Source: Guptibacillus hwajinpoensis
Lineage (GTDB): Bacteria > Bacillota > Bacilli > Bacillales > Bacillaceae_O
Reading direction: 5' to 3'
DNA: 64,000 bases
NCBI GenBank assembly: GCA_016841765.1
Contig: JAENYN010000008.1
Coordinates: forward strand, 38,791 to 102,790
Of the stretch, positions 26,938-35,573 are shown in pieces. A program made the position numbers and the translations under genes. Numbering within the stretch: the stretch's first letter is position 1; each line of letters opens with the position of its first letter. Below the pieces are notes generated by a model. It made no database searches, was not told the origin of the DNA, and was given only the letters and a program-made list of their open reading frames with translations.

Positions 26938-27093
26938 TCACATGATAAAAAACATAATCAAATTAATGGTTATGACAGCCAAAAATAGACCCAGCAAAGC
27001 TTTCTTAACGGTGAATTTCATCCTTCCCTTTTGGATCCCTCTATATATTAAAAATGATAACAACAGCAAGAGTAATATATTCAGCTCCGGCAC
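26938..27093 (-). CDS. Possible 51-residue membrane protein
   Basis: Begins VPELNILLLLLLSFLIYRGI and ends LFLAVITINLIMFFIM, that is two hydrophobic segments around a basic loop (KGRMKFTVKK). GTG at 27093 is the only usual start, with AGGAAGAG about 12 bases upstream. A second tiny membrane frame lies 59 bases upstream in the same direction. Codon content looks coding, but there is no family evidence. Confidence 0.4.
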   Translation of the reverse strand: MPELNILLLLLLSFLIYRGIQKGRMKFTVKKALLGLFLAVITINLIMFFIM

Positions 27094-27151
27094 AATATCA
27101 TCTCTCTTCCTTCCAGCTGTATCTCTGCCTGTTTAAAAAAGACCATTTTCA

Positions 27152-27307
27152 TTATTCACCAGAGCACTGTTTTTTTCCTGTCTCGTATCCTGTGATGATT
27201 CCTGCAATCGTAAATAGCAGGATACTTTCGTTAAATTCATGAAAAAATATTCCGTACAAAACCCATACTGTCACAAAAGCCAGGATTGAACTCAGTAACC
27301 CTTTCAC
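27152..27307 (-). CDS. Possible 51-residue membrane protein
   Basis: Starts at GTG (27307), 9 bases after AAGGAG. The protein reads VKGLLSSILAFVTVWVLYGI, then FFHEFNESILLFTIAGIITG and a polar tail, so two membrane helices are likely. It pairs with the similar-sized frame downstream. No family was recognised. Confidence 0.45.
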   Translation of the reverse strand: MKGLLSSILAFVTVWVLYGIFFHEFNESILLFTIAGIITGYETGKKQCSGE

Positions 27308-27386
27308 CAGCCATTTCTCCTTTTCAACCTGCTCAACAACCTTTCTTCTTCAACCTAAACCCTGTTTGTAATTGCGCTAAAAAGAA

Positions 27387-27413
27387 GGGAAACCCAATCT
27401 ATCAGGGTTTCCC
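27387..27413 (-). terminator. Terminator of the VOC gene
   Basis: Stem GGGAAACCC / GGGTTTCCC with a 9-base loop, followed on the minus strand by TTCTTTTT. Confidence 0.75.
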
Positions 27414-27444
27414 CGTACTAAAACCAATCTTCAGCTATTTCCCA

Positions 27445-27849
27445 TCACCGCAAATGCTCATACTCTTCTTTTTCATAAAGGCCGGGAAGATAAGCTTCCA
27501 ACACGTTCCCATCCGGGTCTTTGAATTTGAAGTGGGCTTTGTGGGCGCCGTCTACGATTTCGATCCCTTTTTCTTCAAGAGTTTCCTTACAGGTTTCCGC
27601 ATGTTCAGGAGCGATGGCGAAAACCGGATACGTCCCCACTGATGATTGATCCGGATAAGGAAGCCGGTCATGTCCCGGCACTTCAAGCAGGCAAATGACC
27701 GTTGAACTTGGTTTGGAAAAGTTTAAAACCACCGTGCTACCGTAATCGCTTAACGTTTCAATCCCCAATACTTCCTCATACCATGTGCGGGAACGGTTGA
27801 TATCTTTTACCCATAAATTAATTTGATGAACTTCTGTAAATAACCCCAT
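27445..27849 (-). CDS. VOC/glyoxalase-family protein
   Basis: A 134-residue protein with the paired beta-alpha-beta fold of the vicinal oxygen chelate superfamily: INLWVKDINRSRTWYEEVLG at the N-terminus and FKFKDPDGNVLEAY at the C-terminus. Metal-ligand candidates are His8 (EVHQINLW), a residue near the centre and Glu in VLEAY. Members include glyoxalases, dioxygenases and antibiotic-resistance proteins, so the reaction cannot be set. The ATG follows AAGGAG. It stands alone with its own terminator. Confidence 0.85.
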   Translation of the reverse strand: MGLFTEVHQINLWVKDINRSRTWYEEVLGIETLSDYGSTVVLNFSKPSSTVICLLEVPGHDRLPYPDQSSVGTYPVFAIAPEHAETCKETLEEKGIEIVDGAHKAHFKFKDPDGNVLEAYLPGLYEKEEYEHLR

Positions 27850-27947
27850 CTATTTCTCTCCTTCCCAAACTTCGGATAACGCTTCATTACCCCTTTCGAT
27901 GAATGAAAGTAATCTCCTGCCGGGGATTGTTTTACCTTTTTATATAA

Positions 27948-28195
27948 AGGCTTTGTTAAACGTTAGTGTTGATTTCCGTTGCAGGTACTTGCTTTCACCA
28001 TAGGCACAAGTGCGACATCCGTTCCTGCTTCCCTCCGGTCGCACTCACGGTGTCTTCTTTGCCGCGGGGCGGGCGGTGAGCCTCCTCATCGCTGACGCTC
28101 CTGCGGGGTCTCACCTGTCCCGCTAGTCCCGCCGGAGTCTCGCACCTTCCACTCCAATCAACTAGTGTAAAAAACAACAGAGGTTTAACACAGCC
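27948..28195. mobile_element. MITE-like repeat element, copy 1 (about 248 bp)
   Basis: The ends GGCTTTGTTAAAC and GTTTAACACAGCC are inverted repeats (12 of 13 bases). The interior holds GTGTTGATTTCCGTTGCAGG, a GGGGCGGGCGGTGAGCC block and CGCACCTTCCACTCCAATCA, all shared with the element at 43026-43211. Copy 1 carries about 60 extra bases after TGCTTTC. It has no transposase gene. Elements of this sequence type are, to my knowledge, widespread in Bacillaceae genomes and are often wrongly annotated as proteins. Confidence 0.75.
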
Positions 28196-28204
28196 AACAT
28201 AAAA

Positions 28205-28236
28205 GAACCGGCCCTGATTTTAAACCAGGCCGGTTC
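28205..28236 (-). terminator. Terminator of alaRT operon
   Basis: Stem GAACCGGCCCTG / CCAGGCCGGTTC with one mismatched position, followed on the minus strand by TTTT. Confidence 0.75.
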
Positions 28237-28249
28237 AGCTAATAGATTA

Positions 28250-29443
28250 TTATCCATTCGAAGCTTTCGGCACAATGAGCCGGTTCGCTTTAATGAAGCG
28301 TTCCATCCGCTTGACGGCTTCCTGCAGATTTTCCATGGACGAAGCATAAGAGCAGCGGATATGCCCTTCTCCTCCGGCACCGAAAACACTGCCGGGAACG
28401 ACAGCAACCTTTTCTTCCATCAAGAGCCGTTCGGCAAACTCTTCCGAACTGAGCCCGGTCGCTTTGACGGACGGGAATGCATAAAACGCTCCGCCCGGAT
28501 GATGGCAGGAAAGCCCGATTTCATTAAGCGACTGGACAAAATAGTTGCGGCGCCTGCGGTAGCTGGTCCGCATTTTTTCTACGTCCTTCATGCCATTTTT
28601 GAGCGCCTCGAGAGCACCATACTGCGCCATGGTCGGCGCACACATCATGGCATATTGATGGATTTTGAGCATCTGCTCCAATATCGGTTCCGGTGCAGCC
28701 GCATAGCCAAGCCGCCATCCGGTCATGGCAAAACCTTTTGAAAATCCGTTGATCACAATCGTCCGCTCTCTCATTCCTTTAATTGCCGCAAAGCTGGTAT
28801 ACGGTTCGTCATAGCTGAGTTCGGCATAGATTTCATCTGAAATGACAAGCAAGTCATGCTTTTTCACAATTTTTGCGATAGCTTCAAGTTCTTCTGCTGT
28901 CAGCACAGAACCGGTCGGGTTGTTCGGTGAACAGAGCAGCAGTGCTTTTGTATTGGGTGTGACTACTTTTTCAATCTGCTCTGGCTGCAGCTTGAAATCG
29001 TCCTTTGCCGTCGTGGCAATCGGCACCGCTTTGCCGCCAGTAAGTTCGACTAGTGGAGAGTATGCGACGAAGCTTGGCTCAACGACAATCACTTCTTCAC
29101 CCGGATTGACGACAGCGCGCATGGCCAGGTCGATCGCCTGGCTGGCACCTACCGTTACAAGGATTTCTTTATCCGCTTTATAGCCGATACCGAATCGGCC
29201 CATCATATAGGCGGCAATTTCTTCCCGCATCTCCAACAGCCCGGCATTGGATGTATACGATGTGTATCCTTCTTCAAGCGACAGGATGCTTGCTTCCCGG
29301 ACATTCCACGATGTGACAAAATCCGGTTCCCCGACACCAAGGGAAATGACATCATCCATATTGGCAGCAAGATCAAAGAACTTCCTGATGCCCGACGGCT
29401 TCAGCCGCTGGACTGAATCCGATAAAAACCGTTCTGCTGTCAT
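28250..29443 (-). CDS. alaT: PLP-dependent aminotransferase, alanine transaminase type
   Basis: A 397-residue class I aminotransferase. K236 in INGFSKGFAMTGWRLGY is the pyridoxal phosphate lysine; SPNNPTG and ISDEIYAELSY complete the cofactor site. It resembles B. subtilis AlaT (YugH), which makes alanine from pyruvate with glutamate. It follows the Lrp-type regulator gene with a 4-base ATGA overlap, the same pairing as alaR-alaT. Its own ribosome site is weak, so translation is likely coupled to the regulator. Confidence 0.92.
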   Translation of the reverse strand: MTAERFLSDSVQRLKPSGIRKFFDLAANMDDVISLGVGEPDFVTSWNVREASILSLEEGYTSYTSNAGLLEMREEIAAYMMGRFGIGYKADKEILVTVGASQAIDLAMRAVVNPGEEVIVVEPSFVAYSPLVELTGGKAVPIATTAKDDFKLQPEQIEKVVTPNTKALLLCSPNNPTGSVLTAEELEAIAKIVKKHDLLVISDEIYAELSYDEPYTSFAAIKGMRERTIVINGFSKGFAMTGWRLGYAAAPEPILEQMLKIHQYAMMCAPTMAQYGALEALKNGMKDVEKMRTSYRRRRNYFVQSLNEIGLSCHHPGGAFYAFPSVKATGLSSEEFAERLLMEEKVAVVPGSVFGAGGEGHIRCSYASSMENLQEAVKRMERFIKANRLIVPKASNG

Positions 29444-29934
29444 GGGGACACCACAATTCGTCTGTCTTTATCATTGCTGTCAAAAATGGTGCCGTCATGT
29501 TTATATTTTTTCAAAATGAAATGAGTCGTTGTCGAAATAACCGAATCAAGGGTAGATAACTTTTCTGAAACAAACAATCCGACTTCAGAAACAGATTTTC
29601 CTGCAACGACAACTGAAAGATCATAAGCTCCCGACATAAGATAGACAGACTGCACTTCCGGATACCGGTAAATCCGCTTGGCTATATCATCAAACCCCAC
29701 TTCGCGCTTCGGGGTCACTTTGACATCGATCATGGCGGTGACGCCTTCCTCCATTCCGGTATTGCGCCAATTAATAACCGTATTGTATCCTGCTATCACA
29801 TTGTCATTTTCCAGCTTTTGAATGATTTCCTCGGTTTCCGATTGCGAAATACCGATCATTTTTGCGATGGTCTCAGTCGATAGCCGTGCATCATCATCCA
29901 GACAACGCAAGACTTCAAGTTCTTTTTCGTTCAT
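29440..29934 (-). CDS. alaR: Lrp/AsnC-family transcriptional regulator
   Basis: A 164-residue protein with an N-terminal winged helix-turn-helix (LDDDARLSTETIAKMIGISQ) and a C-terminal ligand-binding RAM domain (GFDDIAKRIYRYPEVQSVYL). It resembles B. subtilis AlaR (YugG), which controls alaT. The ATG follows GGAGGGG. It heads the two-gene unit alaR-alaT. Confidence 0.92.
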   Translation of the reverse strand: MNEKELEVLRCLDDDARLSTETIAKMIGISQSETEEIIQKLENDNVIAGYNTVINWRNTGMEEGVTAMIDVKVTPKREVGFDDIAKRIYRYPEVQSVYLMSGAYDLSVVVAGKSVSEVGLFVSEKLSTLDSVISTTTHFILKKYKHDGTIFDSNDKDRRIVVSP

Positions 29935-30164
29935 ACTGCCCCTCCGTCACTTTCGAATTTTCTCATTATTATAACAAAATAAAGTAAAGTTGGCTGTAAA
30001 AAATGATGGATGTTTGATATTTACCTTCAATTCCCTTTCCCTTCTCTATATCTATGCAAACCGCTCGGGCATGATTAAATGGGAAAAGTTCCGGGCCAGT
30101 GAGGGGGCTGGCGGGATAAAATACATGGTTTTCAATTAGAGGAGAACTAGAATTTAGCTTGCTG

Positions 30165-30870
30165 GACGTATATTCAGTGCCCTTGACCTTAGGAGAGACT
30201 GCAATACAGGTACTGAATTGTTATTCAGTACCTGTAATCTTTGGGGGAATTGCATTAAACGCACTGAATCATTATTCAGTGCGCATAATTCCAAGGGAAA
30301 CTGCGAGTAAACACACTGAATTGTTATTCAGTACGCATAATCCTTAGAGAAGCTGCAATTAAACGCACTGAATCGTTATTCAGTGCGCATAATTCCAAGG
30401 GAAACTGCGAGTAAACACACTGAATTGTTATTCAGTACGCATAATCCTTAGAGAAGCTGCAATTAAACGCACTGAATCGTTATTCAGTGCGCATAATCCT
30501 TGGAGAAACTGCAGTAAACGCACTGAATCATTATTCAGTGCACATAATCCCAAGAGAAACTGCGAGTAAACGCACTGAATCATTATTCAGTGCACATAAT
30601 CCCAAGAGAAACTGCGAGTAAACGCACTGAATCATTATTCAGTGCGCATAATCCTTAGAGAAGCTGCAATTAAACGCACTGAATCGCTATTCAGTACACA
30701 TAATCCTAAGGGAAGCTGCAATTAAACGCACTGAATTCTTATTCAGTGCACATAATCCCAAGAAAAACTTCAGTAAACGCACTGAACTTCCATTCAGTAC
30801 CCAGAACCCTAAAAGAATCCGTAATTAGACTCACTGAATCATCATTCAGTCTCTGTAACCTATGTCCTGA
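30165..30870. repeat. Tandem array of about 52-bp units, each with a 22-bp palindrome
   Basis: Thirteen full units and one partial unit. Each carries a palindrome of the form GCACTGAATCNTTATTCAGTGC, joined by a conserved linker such as GCATAATCCTTAGAGAAGCTG. Linkers and palindromes both vary slightly, most at the two ends of the array. The intervening sequences are similar to each other, which rules out CRISPR spacers. It fills most of the gap between alaR and the DUF4363 gene; the remaining 220 bases next to alaR show nothing else. Confidence 0.9.
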
Positions 30871-31000
30871 ACAAAGCATAGGCATTGAACGCAGTTTTTC
30901 AGGACATCTGTAATCCGGCAGGGGCTAAGAATAGATTGGTTTCTCCCAGCACCCGTCATGAACGCATACCTTCAAAATCCTTTTTCTCGCTTCCCCCACT

Positions 31001-31354
31001 CTATTTCCCCAGCTCTTTCCACAACAAATAAAACGTTTCCGTCTCAGCCAGCGCACCCGCACGATCCTTTGCTTTAATGCTTCCTTTCAAACGCGCCAGC
31101 GTGATTCCGATATCATACATATACTGCCTTTCCACACTGAATTGAATCCGGTTCGCCACTGTATCCCATGCTTTTTCGGCTTTATGCAAACTTCGGGATG
31201 CTTCATCCCAGTCTTTCTGCTCAATTGCCAGTTCGGTTTGCCGGACAGCCTCTTTCACCCGGTCATGTTTTCCAAGCGGTTCCTTCAGCCAGCCGCCGCT
31301 TGCCAGGAACAGGGCAAAGCCAAGCAGGAGGGTGGCCGATAGCACCTTATACAT
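31001..31354 (-). CDS. DUF4363-type membrane-anchored protein
   Basis: A 117-residue protein with one N-terminal hydrophobic helix (VLSATLLLGFALFLASGGWL) and an outer helical domain of four-helix type (RQTELAIEQKDWDEASRSLH). The start ATG follows the DUF421 gene stop by 6 bases, and GGGAG lies within that gene. DUF4363 and DUF421 genes commonly sit together. The function is unknown. Confidence 0.75.
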   Translation of the reverse strand: MYKVLSATLLLGFALFLASGGWLKEPLGKHDRVKEAVRQTELAIEQKDWDEASRSLHKAEKAWDTVANRIQFSVERQYMYDIGITLARLKGSIKAKDRAGALAETETFYLLWKELGK

Positions 31355-31360
31355 GTCTGC

Positions 31361-32083
31361 TCACTCCCGTCCATCATAGTCTGACTGATCTTCCAGCCCA
31401 TCCTGATAGCGATCGATATACAGCGTGCCATCAGGCAGAAGAGCGGCATAGGAAATATCTTTTATATCCTCAACGCCAAGCCGTTTAATCTCCTCTTTGA
31501 GCCATTGCTCATCTTTGTTCCGCTCCTTGAGGTTTTGCTTCAGAACTTGCCCGTCAACCACGACCTCTGACATAAGCTGCAATTTTTTCGTTAGCAATTG
31601 ATAGTCGCCAGGGGTGATGGGACGGAAATCTTCCCGCGGCATGACCGACAGCTGTCCATTCGGTTCCAAAAGCGCATATTCCGCGTGAGTTATGTCAAAG
31701 AACCCTTTCTGGCGCAGCAGTACCATAAGCTCGTCCTTCTTCACCCGCATTTTCGCCAGGTTTTCTTCAAGGATTTTGCCTTTTTGGATGACAATCGTCG
31801 GTTCCGAGTCAATGATTTTGGACAGGCGCCTGCTTTTAATTGTGATGATTTGCATAAAAAAAGCGATGAAGACGAATGTGGCAAGTCCGACAAAATGCAG
31901 CCACGCCCTTGTGCCAAGGTCCGTTGCAAGCGAAGCTGCCATCGATCCGATGGTGATTCCATTTATGTAATCAAAGAAAGACAGATTTCCGACCTGCTGT
32001 TTGCCGAGCATCCTGGTGAAGATCAACAGGGTAAAAAACGTAATAACCGCACGTACAACAGCCACGAGGGTTTCCTCCATCAT
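31361..32083 (-). CDS. DUF421 membrane protein (YetF/YrbG-like)
   Basis: A 240-residue protein with three N-terminal membrane spans (VRAVITFFTLLIFTRMLGKQ, then INGITIGSMAASLATD) and the soluble DUF421 domain with MRVKKDELMVLLRQKGFFDI and EYALLEPNGQLSVM. The start at 32083 follows GGAGGG; a longer frame is not supported. It forms an operon with the DUF4363 gene. In B. subtilis members of this group are spore- or envelope-related, but no reaction is known. Confidence 0.88.
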   Translation of the reverse strand: MMEETLVAVVRAVITFFTLLIFTRMLGKQQVGNLSFFDYINGITIGSMAASLATDLGTRAWLHFVGLATFVFIAFFMQIITIKSRRLSKIIDSEPTIVIQKGKILEENLAKMRVKKDELMVLLRQKGFFDITHAEYALLEPNGQLSVMPREDFRPITPGDYQLLTKKLQLMSEVVVDGQVLKQNLKERNKDEQWLKEEIKRLGVEDIKDISYAALLPDGTLYIDRYQDGLEDQSDYDGRE

Positions 32084-32259
32084 TGGACTTCCCTCCAAGT
32101 TTTTACTTATCCCCCTTAATTTGCTGTATTGGGAAACGTTTTATGCATGGAGTTAAATTGGTCAGATATTGATGGCACTTGGACATTTTTTGTTGATTAC
32201 TCGGTGAAATACGCTCCTCCAGACGTGGCTAGACTATTGCCCCCGGCTTTTCACTGCAC

Positions 32260-32361
32260 GTTACTGTCCAATTTTTGTGTTTTACTGTCCAATTCACCAA
32301 CTTTACTGTCGAAATCTAGCAGTTTACTGTCCAATTCACCGACTTTACTGTCCAATTCGCC
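32260..32361. repeat. Five tandem 21-bp repeats
   Basis: Units start TTTACTGTCCAATTCACCGAC or a variant at about 32260, 32281, 32302, 32323 and 32344. The 21-base period would give a seven-residue repeat (LLSNSPT) on the plus strand, but no credible start exists. It lies upstream of the DUF421 gene and downstream of dat. Confidence 0.8.
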
Positions 32362-32376
32362 CCGCCCCCGCCATAC

Positions 32377-32402
32377 AAAAAGCACCGGCTGTCAGCCGGT
32401 GC
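32377..32402 (-). terminator. Terminator of the DmpA-dat operon
   Basis: A 9-bp stem GCACCGGCT / AGCCGGTGC with a 3-base loop, followed on the minus strand by TTTTT. Confidence 0.85.
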
Positions 32403-32413
32403 CTCCTCACCCA

Positions 32414-33253
32414 TCATTCCGATTGGTACAAATCTTTATATGCCCTGTGGATCTTCTTTGTAACTTCATACTCCTCCGGATGCTGAAGCGGCTGGTCGCC
32501 GATTCGGCTCACCGGCATCACTTCAAGCGTTGTGCTCGTAATGAAGACCTCATCAGCCTGCATCATTTCTTCCGGAGTGAAATCTGTCTCTTTAACAGGG
32601 ATGTCGAGATCATGGCAAATATCGAGGACCATCTCCCGGGTAATGCCGTGCAAGATTTTATGGGTTGCAGGCGTGGTCAGAACAGTCCCGCCGGAAACGA
32701 TGAACACGTTTGTGCTTGAGCCTTCGGTGATAAAGCCGTCTCTTATAAAAACCGCCTCGTCATATCCTTCCCGCAATGCCGCCTGCTTGGCCATGATGTT
32801 CGGCAGGAGGTTCAAAGATTTGATGTAGCAATTTTTCCATCTTTCATCCTCATGGAGAAGGACACTCGAACCACTCCGGTAAAGTTCCCGGTCAATGTTC
32901 CGGACCTTGCGCACCGTCATGGCCATGACCGCTTTCACGTCCGGGAACGGGTGGCTGCGCGGTGCGATTCCCCTTGTGATCTGCAGGTAGATTTCCGCTT
33001 CCTTCAGCTGTGATTTTTTCAGGCCGTCAAGGATGATGTCTTCAATCCTGGAACGGCGATATGGGAGCTCAAGCTCTATCGCTGCAGCACTTTTTTCAAG
33101 CCTGTCCAGATGTTCCTCCATCAAAAACGGCACGCCATTATAAACCCGGATGACTTCATAGACACCGTCGCCAAACTGATGGCCGCGCTCCTGGATCGGG
33201 ACGACCCGTTTGTTAATCGGAATGAACTCCCCGTTGTAAAAACCAATTTCCAC
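32414..33253 (-). CDS. dat: D-amino acid aminotransferase
   Basis: A 279-residue fold-type IV transaminase. K145 in CYIKSLNLLPN is the pyridoxal phosphate lysine; this IKSLNLL context is typical of bacterial D-alanine aminotransferases. Other features are RGHQFGDGVYEVIRVYNG and EGSSTNVFIV. It interconverts D-alanine and D-glutamate for peptidoglycan or D-amino acid catabolism. The start is GTG at 33253, behind AGAGGGGGG. It follows a DmpA-type peptidase gene by 15 bases, so both are in one operon. Confidence 0.92.
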   Translation of the reverse strand: MEIGFYNGEFIPINKRVVPIQERGHQFGDGVYEVIRVYNGVPFLMEEHLDRLEKSAAAIELELPYRRSRIEDIILDGLKKSQLKEAEIYLQITRGIAPRSHPFPDVKAVMAMTVRKVRNIDRELYRSGSSVLLHEDERWKNCYIKSLNLLPNIMAKQAALREGYDEAVFIRDGFITEGSSTNVFIVSGGTVLTTPATHKILHGITREMVLDICHDLDIPVKETDFTPEEMMQADEVFITSTTLEVMPVSRIGDQPLQHPEEYEVTKKIHRAYKDLYQSE

Positions 33254-33268
33254 CGTTATCCCCCCTCT

Positions 33269-34345
33269 TTATAAAAGTTTATGTATGAATTCATTGAGCG
33301 AGTACAGCTTGTTCCCGTTGCGTCCTGTAACCGTTTCGGCTGTAATCATGCTATTGAGGATTGCCTCTTCCACCGCTTCGGCCGCCGCCCTGAATGCCGG
33401 ATCAAGGTCCTGGTCATGGATGCCGGATTGCGGCTGGTGCAGGACGTCCCGTGCTGTTGAAAAAGCCAGGACAATGTCGCCGCTGCCGTGCCCTATATAA
33501 GAACCGATCCTGCTCAATCCGACTCCGGCCCTTCGGCCAAGGCGCTTCAACTGGCGGGAAGAAAGCGGCAGGTCTGTCGCCATGATGATCATGATCGAGC
33601 CATCGTCCTTTTCTGAACCCGGAGCTGCATCCTTTCCATATGCCTCCTGCAGCATCGGAACAAGCTTGTTCCCGACATCCTTGCCGTTAATCCGCAAGTC
33701 CTGCGGGAGACCGAAATTCGAAACGACGAGGATACCGACCGTATAAGCGGTCCCGCCGATTTCAGCAACCCTTGACGATGTGCCGACACCGCCCTTCAAG
33801 CCGAAACAGGCCATCCCGGCACCGGCGCCGACTGCACCCTCTTCGACTTTTTTACCCGTATGATGCAGCGCTGAAAACACGTGTTTTTTCGTGACTGCTT
33901 TGGCCCGGATATCATTCAGGAACATGTCGTTGCATTCCCCGACTACCGGATTCACCGTTCCGACCCGGACAGCGGGCCCGTCCTCTGTGCGGCCGATTTC
34001 TTCCGTCTGTTCGAGCATATAATCGATCAAAGCATCCGCACAAAGCCCGATGCTAAGCGTATTTGTCAGCAAAATCGGCGTCTCGATTGTCCCAAGCTCT
34101 TCAATCTGAATGGTTCCCATCGTCTTTCCAAAACCGTTCAGCACTACAGCCGCCGCCGGCACTTTTTCCCGGAAAACATTCCCGCCGTGAGGCTTGATTG
34201 CCGTTACGCCTGTATGGATCTCCCCGTCATGGATGGTCGTATGGCCTACAGTCACTCCTTCGACATCCGTGATGGAATTCAGGCTCCCCGGCTTCAGCGT
34301 GCCAACTTCAATCCCGTAATCCCTGATTCTTTTCTTGCCGGCCAT
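33269..34345 (-). CDS. DmpA/P1-family aminopeptidase
   Basis: A 358-residue member of the self-cleaving DmpA/BapA peptidase family (N-terminal nucleophile type). The likely nucleophile Ser is in EKDDGSIMIIMATDLPL; GMACFGLKGGVGTSSRV and NTLSIGLCADALIDYML are conserved regions. Family members remove N-terminal D-, beta- or L-residues from peptides. Its pairing with dat suggests D-amino acid or cell-wall peptide recycling. The start ATG follows AAGGGGGAAAG. Confidence 0.88.
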   Translation of the reverse strand: MAGKKRIRDYGIEVGTLKPGSLNSITDVEGVTVGHTTIHDGEIHTGVTAIKPHGGNVFREKVPAAAVVLNGFGKTMGTIQIEELGTIETPILLTNTLSIGLCADALIDYMLEQTEEIGRTEDGPAVRVGTVNPVVGECNDMFLNDIRAKAVTKKHVFSALHHTGKKVEEGAVGAGAGMACFGLKGGVGTSSRVAEIGGTAYTVGILVVSNFGLPQDLRINGKDVGNKLVPMLQEAYGKDAAPGSEKDDGSIMIIMATDLPLSSRQLKRLGRRAGVGLSRIGSYIGHGSGDIVLAFSTARDVLHQPQSGIHDQDLDPAFRAAAEAVEEAILNSMITAETVTGRNGNKLYSLNEFIHKLL

Positions 34346-34586
34346 TTCTTTCCCCCTTTGTATACATGTATTATCCTAAGTATAAAGGGTATAAAATGAT
34401 CAGGACATGAAAAAGCTCCCGGATAAAATGAAATTTTACAAATGAAGAATTTTTTTCTTGCACTTTTGAACAATAAAAAGGCCTTCTTCCAAACAAGGCA
34501 ATCATATACCTGTTTGCCGGGTGTAGATTGTCATAGGCTGAAGGATTAAAGGATAAGATGAGATTGAAAAGAGGTGTCGATCCAGG

Positions 34587-35444
34587 ATGTCCCGTTCACA
34601 TCAATTCACAACCAATACTGTTACCATCCAGGGAGTGCCCATTTATTATGAGTTATACAATATTGATGCATATCCGGAAAAGCCTGCACTTTTTTTAATA
34701 CACGGCTTTCTGTCTTCAACTTTCAGTTACCGGCGGCTGGTACCGTTGTTAGCCCCGGAATTTCCGGTTGTCGCCCTTGATTTGCCGCCATTCGGCAGGA
34801 GCGGGAAGTCAAATAAGTTTGTGTATTCCTATGAGAACTTCGCCTCCATTGTGCTTAATCTTGCGGACTATCTCCAGTTAAAGAAAATCATTTTGATCGG
34901 GCATTCGATGGGAGGCCAGGTCGCACTGAGGGCAAGCCTGCTTGACCGTGAAACCGTTGATAAAACCGTCCTGCTCGGCAGCTCCGGGTATTTGGCACCG
35001 GAGAAAAAGCTGATTGCCTATTCATCGTACTTGCCATTTTTCCATCTTTATTTGAAAAAATGGTTCGAAAAACAGGGAGTGGAACAAAATTTGCTGAATG
35101 TCATCCATGACCAAGCCATGATTGACCAGGATATGATCGACGGCTACCTGGAACCCTTTTTGCAAAATGATATTTTCCGGGCGCTGTCGCGCATGATCCG
35201 CCACCGGGAAGGGGATTTGTCAAAAGAAGAATTGAGCCAGGTCAAAGCCCCGAGCCTCCTCCTCTGGGGCAAGCAGGATAAAGTGATGCCGTACTCGATC
35301 GGCAAGCGGCTTGTTGAAGATTTACCGGCGGCCAAACTGATCGGCTACGATAAGACCGGCCATCTTGTTCCCGAGGAAAGGCCTGATTTTGTTTACCGGG
35401 ACTTTTCGTCCTTTCTATCTAACGAGGCATATAACCAGGGATAA
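34587..35444 (+). CDS. yugF: Alpha/beta hydrolase (YugF-like)
   Basis: A 285-residue hydrolase. The catalytic triad is visible: Ser107 in the nucleophile elbow GHSMGG, Asp in WGKQDKVMP and His in KTGHLVPEE; the oxyanion region is FLIHGFLSS. It resembles B. subtilis YugF, whose substrate is unknown. The ATG follows GAGGTG at 10 bases. It stands alone with a strong terminator. Confidence 0.9.
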   Translation: MSRSHQFTTNTVTIQGVPIYYELYNIDAYPEKPALFLIHGFLSSTFSYRRLVPLLAPEFPVVALDLPPFGRSGKSNKFVYSYENFASIVLNLADYLQLKKIILIGHSMGGQVALRASLLDRETVDKTVLLGSSGYLAPEKKLIAYSSYLPFFHLYLKKWFEKQGVEQNLLNVIHDQAMIDQDMIDGYLEPFLQNDIFRALSRMIRHREGDLSKEELSQVKAPSLLLWGKQDKVMPYSIGKRLVEDLPAAKLIGYDKTGHLVPEERPDFVYRDFSSFLSNEAYNQG

Positions 35445-35446
35445 AG

Positions 35447-35480
35447 TTAAACAAACGGCCGCTTCAGGCCGTTTGTTTAA
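35447..35480 (+). terminator. Terminator of yugF
   Basis: A perfect 14-bp stem TTAAACAAACGGCC / GGCCGTTTGTTTAA with loop GCTTCA. Confidence 0.85.
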
Positions 35481-35573
35481 TGGTTTAACACATGCTGCTG
35501 TCTTATCCAACACAACACCCGTTTTCCTTGAAGGCTTTTCAACTGGCCCACTCAAATGCTATGAACACTGGTT

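Noticed and set aside
27995..28177. Protein encoded by the MITE-like element
   Set aside because: The frame lies wholly inside the repeat element, has no ribosome site and is not kept in the second copy.
30159..30347. 62-residue protein within the repeat array
   Set aside because: It has no ribosome site and only reflects the repeat sequence.
30165..30870. CRISPR array
   Set aside because: Regular palindromic repeats suggested it, but the sequences between the palindromes are nearly identical to each other, so they are not spacers, and no cas genes are present.
32129..32719. 196-residue plus-strand protein with LLSNSPT repeats
   Set aside because: It runs antisense through the dat gene and its terminator; only the 21-bp repeat looks regular, and the start lacks a ribosome site.
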